A DNA stretch of 64,000 nucleotides from Arcobacter_B sp049472135. Lineage in GTDB: Bacteria > Campylobacterota > Campylobacteria > Campylobacterales > Arcobacteraceae. The notes beneath the pieces are model-generated. The model saw only the letters and a program-made list of their open reading frames with translations, was not told the DNA's origin and made no database searches. The position numbers and the translations under genes were made by a program. Location of the stretch: contig NZ_JBMOVV010000008.1 of NCBI RefSeq assembly GCF_049472135.1, forward strand, positions 74,707 through 138,706, given 5' to 3'. Numbering within the stretch: the stretch's first letter is position 1; every line of letters begins with the position of its first letter. Below, piece after piece: positions 52,225-60,486 of the stretch.

Positions 52225-52815
52225 ATGGATTTATTATTTTTTATTACTTATTGTTTGTTAATAACTATTACTCCAGGGCCAACTAATATTGTAATTTTAT
52301 CCACAGTTCAAAACAATGGAGTTAAAAAAGCAATTGAGTTTTGTTATGGAGCAACATTTGCTTTTGGTATTATTTTATTTTTGTCTGTTTTATTTAATTC
52401 TTTGCTAACAAAATATATTCCTAATTTACTTTTAGTGATGCAAATTATAGGAGGAATATATATACTTTATTTAGCTTACTTAATCTTTAATATGGATTTA
52501 TCAAATACAAATAAAAAAGAAGTAGGTTCTTTTAAAACTGGATTTCTAATGCAATTTATTAATCCAAAAGTAGTGATATTTTGTTTAACTATTTTTCCTA
52601 GTTTTGTAATGCCATATTATTCTTTAACTTATGAATTATTAGTTTTTGCATTTATCATCACAATAATTGGAGCTATTGCATTTTTTTCTTGGGTTTTATT
52701 TGGGAAAATACTAAAAAGCTTTTTAGAAAAATACAAAAGATTTACAAATATTGTCCTATCATTATTTTTGGTTTATTGTGCTTATATGATTTCAGGAGTT
52801 GGTAACTATTTTTAA
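52225..52815 (+). CDS. LysE/RhtB-family amino-acid exporter
   Basis: A 196-residue inner-membrane protein with about six transmembrane helices. The family opening is ITPGPTNIVILSTVQNNG at about residues 14-31, followed by FCYGATFAFG and the second-half motif GFLMQFINPKVVIFCL. LysE/RhtB proteins export amino acids or related small amines. It starts at ATG 52225 behind TAGGAT. It shares an operator-like repeat with the AraC-type gene that follows, so it is probably the target of that regulator. Confidence 0.9.
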   Translation: MDLLFFITYCLLITITPGPTNIVILSTVQNNGVKKAIEFCYGATFAFGIILFLSVLFNSLLTKYIPNLLLVMQIIGGIYILYLAYLIFNMDLSNTNKKEVGSFKTGFLMQFINPKVVIFCLTIFPSFVMPYYSLTYELLVFAFIITIIGAIAFFSWVLFGKILKSFLEKYKRFTNIVLSLFLVYCAYMISGVGNYF

Positions 52816-52816
52816 A

Positions 52817-52834
52817 TTTGCAAGAATGTACTAT
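52817..52834 (+). promoter_or_regulatory. Operator-like repeat and promoter of the AraC-type gene
   Basis: The exact second copy of the 18-base repeat is again followed after exactly 20 bases by a -10 element, TATAAT (52855-52860). The AraC-type start codon is at 52866, only 5 bases after the -10. Transcription would therefore begin at or next to the ATG, giving a leaderless message. Confidence 0.65.
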
Positions 52835-52865
52835 GAAAAAAAAGAACAATTAAGTATAATCACTT

Positions 52866-53639
52866 ATGGACAAATTTATATACAAAAATACCCTAGGAAT
52901 TACTGCCCTAAAAGCTAGTATGAATAAATTTTCTTATAAAAAACACGCCCATGAAGAATATGCTATTGGAGTTACACTTAGAGGAGTACAAGAGTATAGT
53001 TTAGATGGTGTATCTCAATCTTCATATAAAAATGGTGTTATGCTTTTTAACCCTGAACAACTACATGATGGAAAAGCAGGGGAATATAAAGAGGGTTTAG
53101 ATTATGTAATGCTTTACATAAAACCTGAACTATTTTTAGAAGGATTAGAAAAAAAAGATATTGTAAAGTTTTCAAATCCAGTTATCTATGATGAAAAAAT
53201 TAAAAATGATATTTTAAATCTAGGAAGTGCAATATTAAATCAAAAAGATGAAGCATTTTGCAGTGAGTTATACCTTAATCTAATAGATAACTTCTCAGAA
53301 AAAGATTTCCTGAGTTCATATACAAATGAAACTTCGTTTATAAAAAGAGCAAAAGAGATGATGTATTATGAACTTGATAATGTTTTAGATATTGAAGTGA
53401 TGTCAAAAGAGTTTAATATCTCAAAATTTCAATTTATAAGAATGTTTAAATCAAATACAGGTATGTCTCCATACCAATATTTTTTAAACACAAAACTAAT
53501 CCATGCAAAAAAGTATCTTGACATTACAAAAGATTTATATGGTTGTGTAGTTGAATTTGGATTTACCGATTTATCCCATTTAAATAGACACTTTAAAAAA
53601 ATATATGGTATAACAGCACACGAATATATCACAAAATAA
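52866..53639 (+). CDS. AraC-family transcriptional regulator
   Basis: A 257-residue regulator: an N-terminal cupin-type ligand domain (KHAHEEYAIGVTLRGVQEY, LFNPEQLHDGKAG) and a C-terminal pair of helix-turn-helices (about 160-255; IEVMSKEFNISKFQFIRMFKS and VVEFGFTDLSHLNRHFKK, each in part). This type is often found with LysE exporters. The gene has no Shine-Dalgarno sequence, consistent with a leaderless message. The shared repeat upstream suggests it controls both itself and the exporter. Confidence 0.92.
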   Translation: MDKFIYKNTLGITALKASMNKFSYKKHAHEEYAIGVTLRGVQEYSLDGVSQSSYKNGVMLFNPEQLHDGKAGEYKEGLDYVMLYIKPELFLEGLEKKDIVKFSNPVIYDEKIKNDILNLGSAILNQKDEAFCSELYLNLIDNFSEKDFLSSYTNETSFIKRAKEMMYYELDNVLDIEVMSKEFNISKFQFIRMFKSNTGMSPYQYFLNTKLIHAKKYLDITKDLYGCVVEFGFTDLSHLNRHFKKIYGITAHEYITK

Positions 53640-53651
53640 AAAAGGATTTTA

Positions 53652-53819
53652 ATGCCATCAATAGAGGTATTATTATCATTTAGACTTGGAAACTTTGATG
53701 AAATCTTAGAATCAGGGGATTCATACTCAATTCCAACAAACTTAGAACATAGTATTGAAATACTTGAAGCTGGAGAAGTAGTTGATGTATTTACTCCAAT
53801 TAGAGAAGATTATCTATAA
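53652..53819 (+). pseudogene. Truncated cupin, C-terminal half only
   Basis: A 55-codon frame with a good AAAGGA ribosome-binding site reads MPSIEVLLSFRLGNFD, then ESGDSYSIPTNLEHSIEIL and VVDVFTPIREDYL. The second part is the end of a small cupin, where the usual form is AGDSYYIPxxVPHS ... DVFxPxREDxL. The first half, which normally carries the metal-binding HxH and glutamate, is absent, and the AraC stop codon lies only 12 bases upstream. It is either a decayed remnant or a very short expressed product. Its position after AraC and LysE genes is common for such cupins. Confidence 0.6.
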
Positions 53820-53951
53820 ACTTTTAAACAAAAGCACATAAATACATTGTTAAACTACTCCCCCATTGAGGTGGATTAGAATTCTTAGACTTATGGAGAG
53901 GATTAACTATCAACAAAAATAGAACACAAAATCCTAAATAGTTTATTCCTT

Positions 53952-54002
53952 AATCTCTTACTTTTTGAACAGTTTTCTTAACATAAGGCTCGTTCCAAAA
54001 AG
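53952..54002 (+). repeat. Left copy of 51-bp diverged direct repeat
   Basis: The segment opens AATCTCTTACTTTTTGAACA and ends GTTCCAAAAAG. It matches 57197-57247 along its whole 51-base length with about four-fifths identity by eye. The two copies enclose a resolvase remnant and a sensor kinase gene. Confidence 0.6.
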
Positions 54003-54009
54003 AGTTGAA
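53993..54009 (+). repeat. 17-bp direct repeat, left copy
   Basis: TTCCAAAAAGAGTTGAA is identical to 54298-54314. The two copies bracket the recombinase remnant; this one overlaps the end of the 51-bp repeat. Confidence 0.7.
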
Positions 54010-54038
54010 TTCTTGAACAGATGAAGTAGTCAAATTGA

Positions 54039-54297
54039 CTACTTCTTTTTATCTACATCTTTAATTGCTCTATAGATTATATTACGAGCTACATGAAAAA
54101 GTTTAGATAAAAAAGTAACAGATTTTCCTTTTTCATGCTGTTTGTATATAACATTCTTTTCTTTAGTGCTTAGAATAGCTTTTCTACCAAACTGAACACC
54201 TTTTTTCTTTATAGCTTCAATTCCTTCTCTAACACGTTCATTTATCAAATCACATTCAAACTCTGCAATAGCACCTAACATTGTAAATAATAGTCTA
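54039..54297 (-). pseudogene. Serine recombinase (resolvase/invertase), C-terminal remnant
   Basis: The translated part NRLLFTMLGAIAEFECDL, followed by INERVREGIEAIKKKGVQFG, is the long helix and linker of a resolvase/invertase, and the last 45 residues are its helix-turn-helix DNA-binding domain. The first roughly 115 residues with the catalytic serine are missing. Homology stops exactly at the 17-bp repeat 54298-54314; the open frame runs on to 54332 with unrelated sequence (MENVPNFNSFW). It cannot be catalytically active. It is probably a scar of a lost mobile element. Confidence 0.8.
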
Positions 54298-54314
54298 TTC
54301 CAAAAAGAGTTGAA
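54298..54314 (+). repeat. 17-bp direct repeat, right copy
   Basis: The second copy of TTCCAAAAAGAGTTGAA lies exactly at the truncation point of the recombinase. With the bases after it, it forms an inverted repeat (TTCCAAA ... TTTGGAA, 54298-54322), the look of a recombination site. Confidence 0.65.
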
Positions 54315-54510
54315 ATTTGGAACATTCTCCAAAAGTACAGCTTGTTGAACTAATATCCATATACAGAAAAATATGTAAACAGATTATTATGTTCGAGTAG
54401 AAATAATTTAGTCATATCCTTATTAATAACATCTTATTTTAATGACACAAGTACTTATATCAATTTTCCGTGAAAGAGCATATTAAATATAATATTTGTA
54501 TACTTAATTT

Positions 54511-57114
54511 ATGAATTATTTATATAGACTTATTATCCCATTACTATTATTCACGCAGTCCTTAATCGCAGCATCAGAAGTTAAAAAAGTCACTCTGCAA
54601 TTATCTTGGTTTGACCAATTTCAATTTGCAGGTTATTATATTGCAAAAGAGAAAGGCTTTTATAAAGAACTTGGATTAGATGTTGAAATAATACCATTCA
54701 AGTTTGGAATAGATATACCTAAAGAGGTAAGCAATAATACAATTGACTTTGCAATTGCTCGAGAGGCTTTAATTTTAGATAGAGCTAAGTATAAAAACAT
54801 TGTTGCTTTATATGCTTTGTTTCAAGCTAGTCCTCTTGTTCTTTTAACTACAAAAGAATCAAAAATAAATTCAATCTCAGATTTTAAAAATAAAAGAATC
54901 ATGACAACAATTTCAAATGTAAATCAAGTTTCTATTAAAGCAATGCTAAAATCTAAAAATGTCAATTTAGAAGATTTAGAGTTTTTAAAACATAATCATA
55001 ATATAAATGATTTAATAACAAAAAAGACTGATATTATCTCTGCATATACATCTAAATCACCGTTCATTTTACAAAAACAAGGAATAGATTACAATATGTT
55101 TGCACCAAAAGAGTATGGTTTTGATATGTATAGTGATCTGTTATTTACAAGTGATTATTTAATTTCTAATGACCCTAAAATGGTAAAAACTTTTAAAGAA
55201 GCTTCATTAAAAGGATGGGAATATGCATATTCCCATATAGAAGAAACAGCAAAACTAATTCATGAAAAATACAATACTCAGAACTTATCCCTAGAAGAAA
55301 TTATTTTTGAAGGTCAAGAACTTAAAAAACTATCTTTTTACAATACTAATGAACTTGGGGAGATTAAATTATCTAAATTACAAAGAATTGCTGATTTATA
55401 CAATGTTATGGGTTTATTAGACAATCCAATTGATATAAATAAATTTATATACAATGAAAATATTAATAATATTAGTTTGACGCAGAAAGAAAAAATATAT
55501 CTAAAAGAGAAAAAACATATTATTATGTGTATAGACCCTAATGCTATGCCATTTGAAAAGTTTGATGAGAATGGTAAACATATTGGGATGACAGCTGATT
55601 ATTATGATATTTTTAGAAATAATTTAAATATAGATATAACTGTATTAAAAACAAAAACATGGAGTGAGTCTTTACAAAATGCAAAAAATAGGAAATGTGA
55701 TATTTTATCTTTGGCAAGGGAAACGCCTAGCAGAAAAAAATATCTTAATTTTACTGTACCATATTTAAATGCACCAATAGTTATTGCAACAAAATTGAAT
55801 GTACCATTTATAAATAATATTGGAGATATTAAAAATAAAAGGGTAGGAGTAGTAAAAGGTTATCCTTATGCTGAACTATTAAAAAACAGATATCCAAACT
55901 TAATCATAGTCGAAGTGAAAAATATTCAAGATGGATTAATGAAAGTAAATGAAGATAAACTATATGGTTATATAGGAATACTGCCAAGTATAAGTTTGCA
56001 GTTTCAAAAAGGTTTATTTGGCAATCTAAAAATAGCAGGTAAATTCGATGAAAATTCAGCTCTTAGTATTGGAGTTCGAAATGATGATCAAATTTTATTG
56101 AATATACTAAATAAAGCAGTAAAGAGTGTTGATAGCAAAAAGCAACAAGAGATATTAAACAATTGGGTATCTATAAAATATGAAAAAGGAACTGATTATA
56201 CATTAATTTGGCAGATTTTAGGTTTTGTATTTATTATTATTTTGTTGTTTTTATATAGACAATACATCTTAAAAAAAGCTAATAATAATTTAGAATATTT
56301 AGTTAAAGAGAAAACTAAAGAGATAAGTGAAATTAATAGAAATCTTGAACATAGGATAGTTTTAGAAGTTGAAAATAGTAAAAAGATAGAAGAAAAACTA
56401 TTTCAATCAGAAAAATTAGCATCAATGGGTGAAATGATAGGAAATATAGCTCATCAATGGAGACAACCTCTTTCTGTTATATCTACTTCTGCTACGGGAA
56501 TACAAGTACAAAAAGAACATAATATACTTTCAGATGAAGAACTCAATGAATATTGTAATGCCATAAATAGAAATGCGCAATATCTTTCTAAAACAATAGA
56601 TGACTTTAAAAATTTTATTAAAGGTGATAGAGAACAAGTAGAATTTAATTTAAGTGATACTATTACTAGTTTTTTACATCTTGCCGATGGAAATATAAAG
56701 AAGCATAATATAGAGATAATATTAGATATCCAAAACACTATAAATATAAATGGTTATCCAAATGAACTAATACAATGTTTTTTAAATATATTTAATAATG
56801 CAAATGATGCATTGAAAGAAAAAAACATAGAGAAAAGATATATCTTTATAACTACTTCAAAAATGGAAGATCATGTAATTATTAAATTAAAAGATAATGC
56901 AGGTGGAATACCAGAAGATATTATAGATAGAATTTTTGAACCATATTTTACTACTAAACATAAATCTCAAGGTATAGGTTTAGGGTTACATATGACCTAT
57001 AATTTAATAGTAGATGGGATGACTGGTACCATTGAAGCGAATAATGTAAGTTATAAATATAATGAAATGGTATATACTGGTGCTGAGTTTACTATAACAT
57101 TATCAATTCAGTAA
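54511..57114 (+). CDS. Histidine kinase with two periplasmic substrate-binding domains (NMT1/ThiY-like and SBP_bac_3)
   Basis: An 867-residue sensor kinase. A signal/anchor segment (1-20) is followed by an NMT1/ThiY-like binding domain (about 25-310: VTLQLSWFDQFQFAGYYIAKEKG is its opening). A second, SBP_bac_3-type domain (about 325-555) has IIMCIDPNAMPFEKFDENG, LSLARETPSRKKYLNFTVPY and NKRVGVVKGYPYAELL. A transmembrane helix lies at about 570-588, then a coiled coil and kinase core with IGNIAHQWRQPLSVIS (H at about 650) and GIGLGLHMTYNLI. Ligands may be pyrimidine- or amine-like and amino-acid-like compounds (inference). No response regulator is adjacent. It lies inside the 51-bp repeat pair. 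Confidence 0.9.
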   Translation: MNYLYRLIIPLLLFTQSLIAASEVKKVTLQLSWFDQFQFAGYYIAKEKGFYKELGLDVEIIPFKFGIDIPKEVSNNTIDFAIAREALILDRAKYKNIVALYALFQASPLVLLTTKESKINSISDFKNKRIMTTISNVNQVSIKAMLKSKNVNLEDLEFLKHNHNINDLITKKTDIISAYTSKSPFILQKQGIDYNMFAPKEYGFDMYSDLLFTSDYLISNDPKMVKTFKEASLKGWEYAYSHIEETAKLIHEKYNTQNLSLEEIIFEGQELKKLSFYNTNELGEIKLSKLQRIADLYNVMGLLDNPIDINKFIYNENINNISLTQKEKIYLKEKKHIIMCIDPNAMPFEKFDENGKHIGMTADYYDIFRNNLNIDITVLKTKTWSESLQNAKNRKCDILSLARETPSRKKYLNFTVPYLNAPIVIATKLNVPFINNIGDIKNKRVGVVKGYPYAELLKNRYPNLIIVEVKNIQDGLMKVNEDKLYGYIGILPSISLQFQKGLFGNLKIAGKFDENSALSIGVRNDDQILLNILNKAVKSVDSKKQQEILNNWVSIKYEKGTDYTLIWQILGFVFIIILLFLYRQYILKKANNNLEYLVKEKTKEISEINRNLEHRIVLEVENSKKIEEKLFQSEKLASMGEMIGNIAHQWRQPLSVISTSATGIQVQKEHNILSDEELNEYCNAINRNAQYLSKTIDDFKNFIKGDREQVEFNLSDTITSFLHLADGNIKKHNIEIILDIQNTININGYPNELIQCFLNIFNNANDALKEKNIEKRYIFITTSKMEDHVIIKLKDNAGGIPEDIIDRIFEPYFTTKHKSQGIGLGLHMTYNLIVDGMTGTIEANNVSYKYNEMVYTGAEFTITLSIQ

Positions 57115-57121
57115 ATAAAAC

Positions 57122-57144
57122 AAATCCCTTAAAAAGGGATTTTG
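57122..57144 (+). terminator. Terminator of the substrate-binding histidine kinase
   Basis: A perfect 9-bp stem (AAATCCCTT, 57122-57130, with AAGGGATTT, 57134-57142) has a 3-base loop and a T-tail, 7 bases after the stop codon. Confidence 0.85.
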
Positions 57145-57196
57145 TGAAAGTTGTTTTAATAATATTTCTTAATTTTATATAACAAAACAATATCAA

Positions 57197-57247
57197 AATC
57201 TCTTACTTTTAGAGCAGTTTTTATAAAATAGAGCATGTTCCAAAAAG
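57197..57247 (+). repeat. Right copy of 51-bp diverged direct repeat
   Basis: This copy starts AATCTCTTACTTTTAGAGCA and ends GTTCCAAAAAG. Between the two copies lie about 3.2 kb. The rest of the 194-base gap here is AT-rich and holds no gene that I can see. Confidence 0.6.
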
Positions 57248-57308
57248 TATTCAAGAAGTAGAATTTATAGATTCTCTCAAATCTTTAAGACTTTTTGAAC
57301 AATAAAAA

Positions 57309-57998
57309 TCATTTTTTATAAACTGCAAAAAAGTGAGGTACACTTGGTACTTGGTCATCATCATAAGCTAAAAAACTTTGCTCTTTTAGATTTTGTATTG
57401 TTATGAACTCATTTATTTCTGATTTGCTTAATGGTTTTGGTATTTCATCTTCTTTTTCATGCTCATCTTTACTTCTACAAGAAACTAAAATATATCCACC
57501 TTTTGAAAGAAGTGAAGTCATAGAAGTTCGAGCTTTTTTTCTATACTCATCTGGTAAAACTTGAATAGTATTACACTCATAAACTACATCAAAACTCTCA
57601 AACCACTCTTTTGGATAGTCAAATAAATCAGCTACTACAAACTGTACTTTTGTATTTGGGTATCTGTTTTTACAAAGCTCTATAGCCTTTGGCGAAATAT
57701 CAAAAGCTATAACTTCAAAGCCAAACTCACTTAAAGCCTGTGCATCATCACCAACACCACAGCCAATAACACAAGCTCTTTTATTCGCTTTGTTTATAGG
57801 GTTTTCTCTTAGCCAAGATATAAGATAAGGGCTTGGTTCTAAATCAGCCCAAAACACCTTTGTATAGTCACCCTTGGCACTTTCATAAATATGGTCAAAC
57901 CATTGAGTTGGTTTATCTTTTTCTTGATAAGACTTAACCATATCTTTGTATTTATCTGCTTCAAAAGTATCTTTATTTAGAAAATCAAAATCATTCAT
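57309..57998 (-). CDS. SAM-dependent methyltransferase (TPMT-like)
   Basis: A 229-residue class I methyltransferase of the thiopurine methyltransferase-like group. Motif I is VIGCGVGDDAQAL, the acidic ribose-binding residue is in VIAFDISPKAIEL, and later motifs are VQFVVADLFDYP and VVYECNTIQVLP. The opening PTQWFDHIYESA and VFWADLEPSP are typical of this group, which methylates thiols, halides or tellurite in bacteria. I choose ATG 57998 with AAAGGT ahead of it; the longer frame adds a basic stretch without support. It is cytoplasmic. Confidence 0.87.
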   Translation of the reverse strand: MNDFDFLNKDTFEADKYKDMVKSYQEKDKPTQWFDHIYESAKGDYTKVFWADLEPSPYLISWLRENPINKANKRACVIGCGVGDDAQALSEFGFEVIAFDISPKAIELCKNRYPNTKVQFVVADLFDYPKEWFESFDVVYECNTIQVLPDEYRKKARTSMTSLLSKGGYILVSCRSKDEHEKEDEIPKPLSKSEINEFITIQNLKEQSFLAYDDDQVPSVPHFFAVYKK

Positions 57999-58178
57999 AA
58001 TTATATACCTTTTGTTTTTGAGTGATTTTAGCAGTTGTTTTCTTAATTGTGAAAAGTTACCCCTCCACACACTTAAAAAAAGCTATGATAAAATTGCCAT
58101 ATTAATCAAAAAAGCTCAACTAATACAAAGAAAATTTATGTATATTATACATAAAATATTTATACATTGGGAAGATAG

Positions 58179-59078
58179 ATGAAGTTATTAGTTGAGCTAC
58201 CTGAATTGATTGAAGATACTGTTTTGATTACTCCTGCTATTGAGAATCTTTTGAAGCATTATAGAGGCGCTGAAGTTACTTTTGTAGGTTCTAGTGTTTC
58301 TACGCAACTTTTTTCTAAAGATAAAAGAGTTAAAAACCTTGTTGTTGAAGAGACTTCTAAAAGTCTTTTTACGCTTATTTCACTTTTTAGAATGGCTAAA
58401 AGTTTTGATGAACAAGATTTAGTTATCTCTTTTAAAGATGGTTTTTTATCTAAGTTTTTTGTTTATTTTGTAAATGCAAAAAAGAAAGTAAGTTATACTT
58501 CAAACAACAAAGATATTCACCAAGTAGAAAAATACAATGACTTTGTAAATGAAACTTTAGATACATCATACAAAGCAGGGGATTTAATGCTTCACTTTAA
58601 ACCCCAATGGTTTAAGAAACCTACTTTTGGTATTCACCCAGGCTCAACTTACGCAGATGTAAAAAGATGGCCACCACAAGAGTTTGCTAAAGTTGCTGTT
58701 GCTTTATCTGCTAAATATGACATAGTACTTCTAGGTGGTAAAAATGAAGTTGATATTTGTAGTGTGATTGAAGAAGAACTACAAGCAAATGGTATTACAA
58801 ATTATGAAAATCTAGCAGGTAAAACTTCTATAACTGATTTAGTAGAGAAAATCGCTGCTCTTGATTTATTTTTAGGAATAGATTGTGGACCTATGCAGTT
58901 AGCTGCTGTTTATAGAGTAAACTCTATAATTTTACCAACATCATATGATAAGATAGAGCAAAGAAATCAGTGGAAAAATCCACTTGAAACTATAGTTTAT
59001 AAAGAAGTGGATCCTTATGAGGATGAGCCTGATTATACTGTTCAAGCCCAAGATGTTTTAAAACTGTTTAAGTTATAA
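58179..59078 (+). CDS. Glycosyltransferase family 9 (heptosyltransferase-like)
   Basis: A 299-residue cytoplasmic, membrane-associated enzyme of the ADP-heptose:LPS heptosyltransferase family (GT9). The N-terminal half has MKLLVELPELIEDTVLITPAI, and the C-terminal donor-binding half has FGIHPGSTYADVKRWPPQEF, IVLLGGKNEVD, NLAGKTSITDLVEKIA and FLGIDCGPMQLAAVY. It probably adds a sugar to lipooligosaccharide core. It converges on the exonuclease gene and shares a hairpin terminator with it. Confidence 0.9.
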   Translation: MKLLVELPELIEDTVLITPAIENLLKHYRGAEVTFVGSSVSTQLFSKDKRVKNLVVEETSKSLFTLISLFRMAKSFDEQDLVISFKDGFLSKFFVYFVNAKKKVSYTSNNKDIHQVEKYNDFVNETLDTSYKAGDLMLHFKPQWFKKPTFGIHPGSTYADVKRWPPQEFAKVAVALSAKYDIVLLGGKNEVDICSVIEEELQANGITNYENLAGKTSITDLVEKIAALDLFLGIDCGPMQLAAVYRVNSIILPTSYDKIEQRNQWKNPLETIVYKEVDPYEDEPDYTVQAQDVLKLFKL

Positions 59079-59097
59079 GAGTTTAACTCTTATAACT
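59071..59097. terminator. Bidirectional terminator between glycosyltransferase and exonuclease genes
   Basis: A perfect 13-bp inverted repeat (AGTTATAAGAGTT, 59071-59083, with AACTCTTATAACT, 59085-59097) spans both stop codons. The symmetrical stem serves both strands. Confidence 0.75.
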
Positions 59098-59878
59098 CAA
59101 TCTCAAGTCCAATAGGACAATGATCACTACCCATAATCTCATCTAAGATATAAGCATCTTTTACAAAGTCTTTTAAATCTTCACTTATATAAAAGTAGTC
59201 AATTCTCCAGCCAACGTTGTTTGCTCTTGCATTTGCTCTGTATGACCACCATGAATATTTGTCTTTTATATCACCATTTACAAGTCTAAATGTATCTATA
59301 TAACCATGCTCTAGAAACTTAGTTATCCAATCTCTTTCCATTGGTAAGAAACCTGATGTTTTTTCATTTGCTTTTGGTCTTGCTATGTCGATTTCTGTGT
59401 GAGCTGTATTTACATCTCCACAAACTATGATAGATTTTCCTTCTTTTTTTAGGTTTTCACAATGCTCTAAAAATCTATCATAAAACTCCATTTTATATGT
59501 AAGTCTTTCATCTTTTGACTGACCATTTGGAAAATATACATTAAAAAATGCTATGTCTTTTTCACCTAAAGTAAAGTGAACTTCGTTTATTCTTCCCTCA
59601 TCAAGTACATCTACACTAGGACAGTTGCACTCAAAAGTTGTTTCTATATCTGTAAATAGTGCTGTTCCACTTCTTCCTTTGATAGCTGATTCACTAGCAA
59701 ATAGTGTTTTGTATTCTTTATCAAAGATTGAGTCAGGAATTTGTGATTTCATTGATTTTGTTTCTTGGATACCAAGTAAATCAATATTTGCTTCATCTAC
59801 CCATTTTAAAGCCTCTTTTTTATCAACTGCTCTAATACCGTTTACATTCCATGAAATAAATTTATATGTTTTTGCCAT
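59090..59878 (-). CDS. xth: Exodeoxyribonuclease III / AP endonuclease
   Basis: A 262-residue enzyme of base excision repair that cuts at abasic sites and degrades 3' ends. Catalytic and DNA-contact motifs are complete: SWNVNGIRAV (Asn), GIQETKS (metal-binding Glu), NVYFPNGQ, CGDVNTAHTEID (Asp, Asn), WRIDYFYIS and the terminal SDHCPIGLEIEL (Asp-His). Length is standard. It starts at ATG 59878 behind AAGGT. Confidence 0.96.
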   Translation of the reverse strand: MAKTYKFISWNVNGIRAVDKKEALKWVDEANIDLLGIQETKSMKSQIPDSIFDKEYKTLFASESAIKGRSGTALFTDIETTFECNCPSVDVLDEGRINEVHFTLGEKDIAFFNVYFPNGQSKDERLTYKMEFYDRFLEHCENLKKEGKSIIVCGDVNTAHTEIDIARPKANEKTSGFLPMERDWITKFLEHGYIDTFRLVNGDIKDKYSWWSYRANARANNVGWRIDYFYISEDLKDFVKDAYILDEIMGSDHCPIGLEIEL

Positions 59879-59944
59879 TTATTTATACCTTATAATATCT
59901 ATTAAATTTTGAAATTATATCAGAATAGTCTTGTATTATTTTTA

Positions 59945-59962
59945 TCTTGATTCTAATCAAGA
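59945..59962. promoter_or_regulatory. FNR/CRP-type box upstream of globin
   Basis: The 18-base perfect palindrome TCTTGATT-CT-AATCAAGA contains the full FNR consensus TTGAT-N4-ATCAA (59947-59960). A -10-like TAAACT lies at 59983-59988, placing the box centre about 41 bases before the expected transcription start, the classic class II activator position. Confidence 0.75.
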
Positions 59963-60017
59963 CAAAAAATATCCTATTTTGATAAACTTCGCCAAATTAT
60001 TAAAAAAGGAATAAATT

Positions 60018-60443
60018 ATGAATGACAAAACAATAAAAATTATAAAAACAACTGCTCCAATTGTGAGAGATAAAAAAGATGAAATTACAAATACAATGTA
60101 TGAGATTTTATTTTCTACTTATCCAGAAACAAAGGTTTTATTTAAAGATGCGACTGATGACCAACCAAAAAAATTGGCAAATGCGATTTATGCTTATGCT
60201 AGTAATATTGATAAGTTAGATAATCTTACAAAAGGAATAGAAACAATGGTAAATGCTCACGTAAAAACAAATATTCAAGCAGAACATTATCCTATGGTAA
60301 AAGATGCTTTATTAAAAGCCTTTCAAAAAGTTTTAGGTGAATCTTGTACTTTAGAAATAGCTAACGCTTGGGCTGAAGCATATGATTTTTTAGCAACTGT
60401 ATTAATTCAAAAAGAGAAAGAAGCTTATTCTAAAATATCATAG
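60018..60443 (+). CDS. Single-domain globin (Cgb/Vgb-type)
   Basis: A 141-residue bacterial haemoglobin without a reductase domain, similar to Campylobacter Cgb and Vitreoscilla Vgb. Key residues are visible: tyrosine B10 (Y28), distal glutamine (Q49 in DDQPKKLANAI), and proximal histidine H81 in NAHVKTNIQAEHYPMV. In Campylobacter the homologue detoxifies nitric oxide. An FNR-type box precedes it, pointing to low-oxygen or nitrosative control. It converges on a tetR gene with a shared terminator. Confidence 0.93.
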   Translation: MNDKTIKIIKTTAPIVRDKKDEITNTMYEILFSTYPETKVLFKDATDDQPKKLANAIYAYASNIDKLDNLTKGIETMVNAHVKTNIQAEHYPMVKDALLKAFQKVLGESCTLEIANAWAEAYDFLATVLIQKEKEAYSKIS

Positions 60444-60449
60444 ATATAA

Positions 60450-60486
60450 GTTTAGACTAAATACTTATAAGGTATTTAGTCTAAAC
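60450..60486. terminator. Bidirectional terminator between globin and TetR genes
   Basis: A perfect 15-bp inverted repeat (GTTTAGACTAAATAC, 60450-60464, with GTATTTAGTCTAAAC, 60472-60486) has a 7-base loop. The right arm contains the stop codon of the minus-strand tetR gene. Confidence 0.85.
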
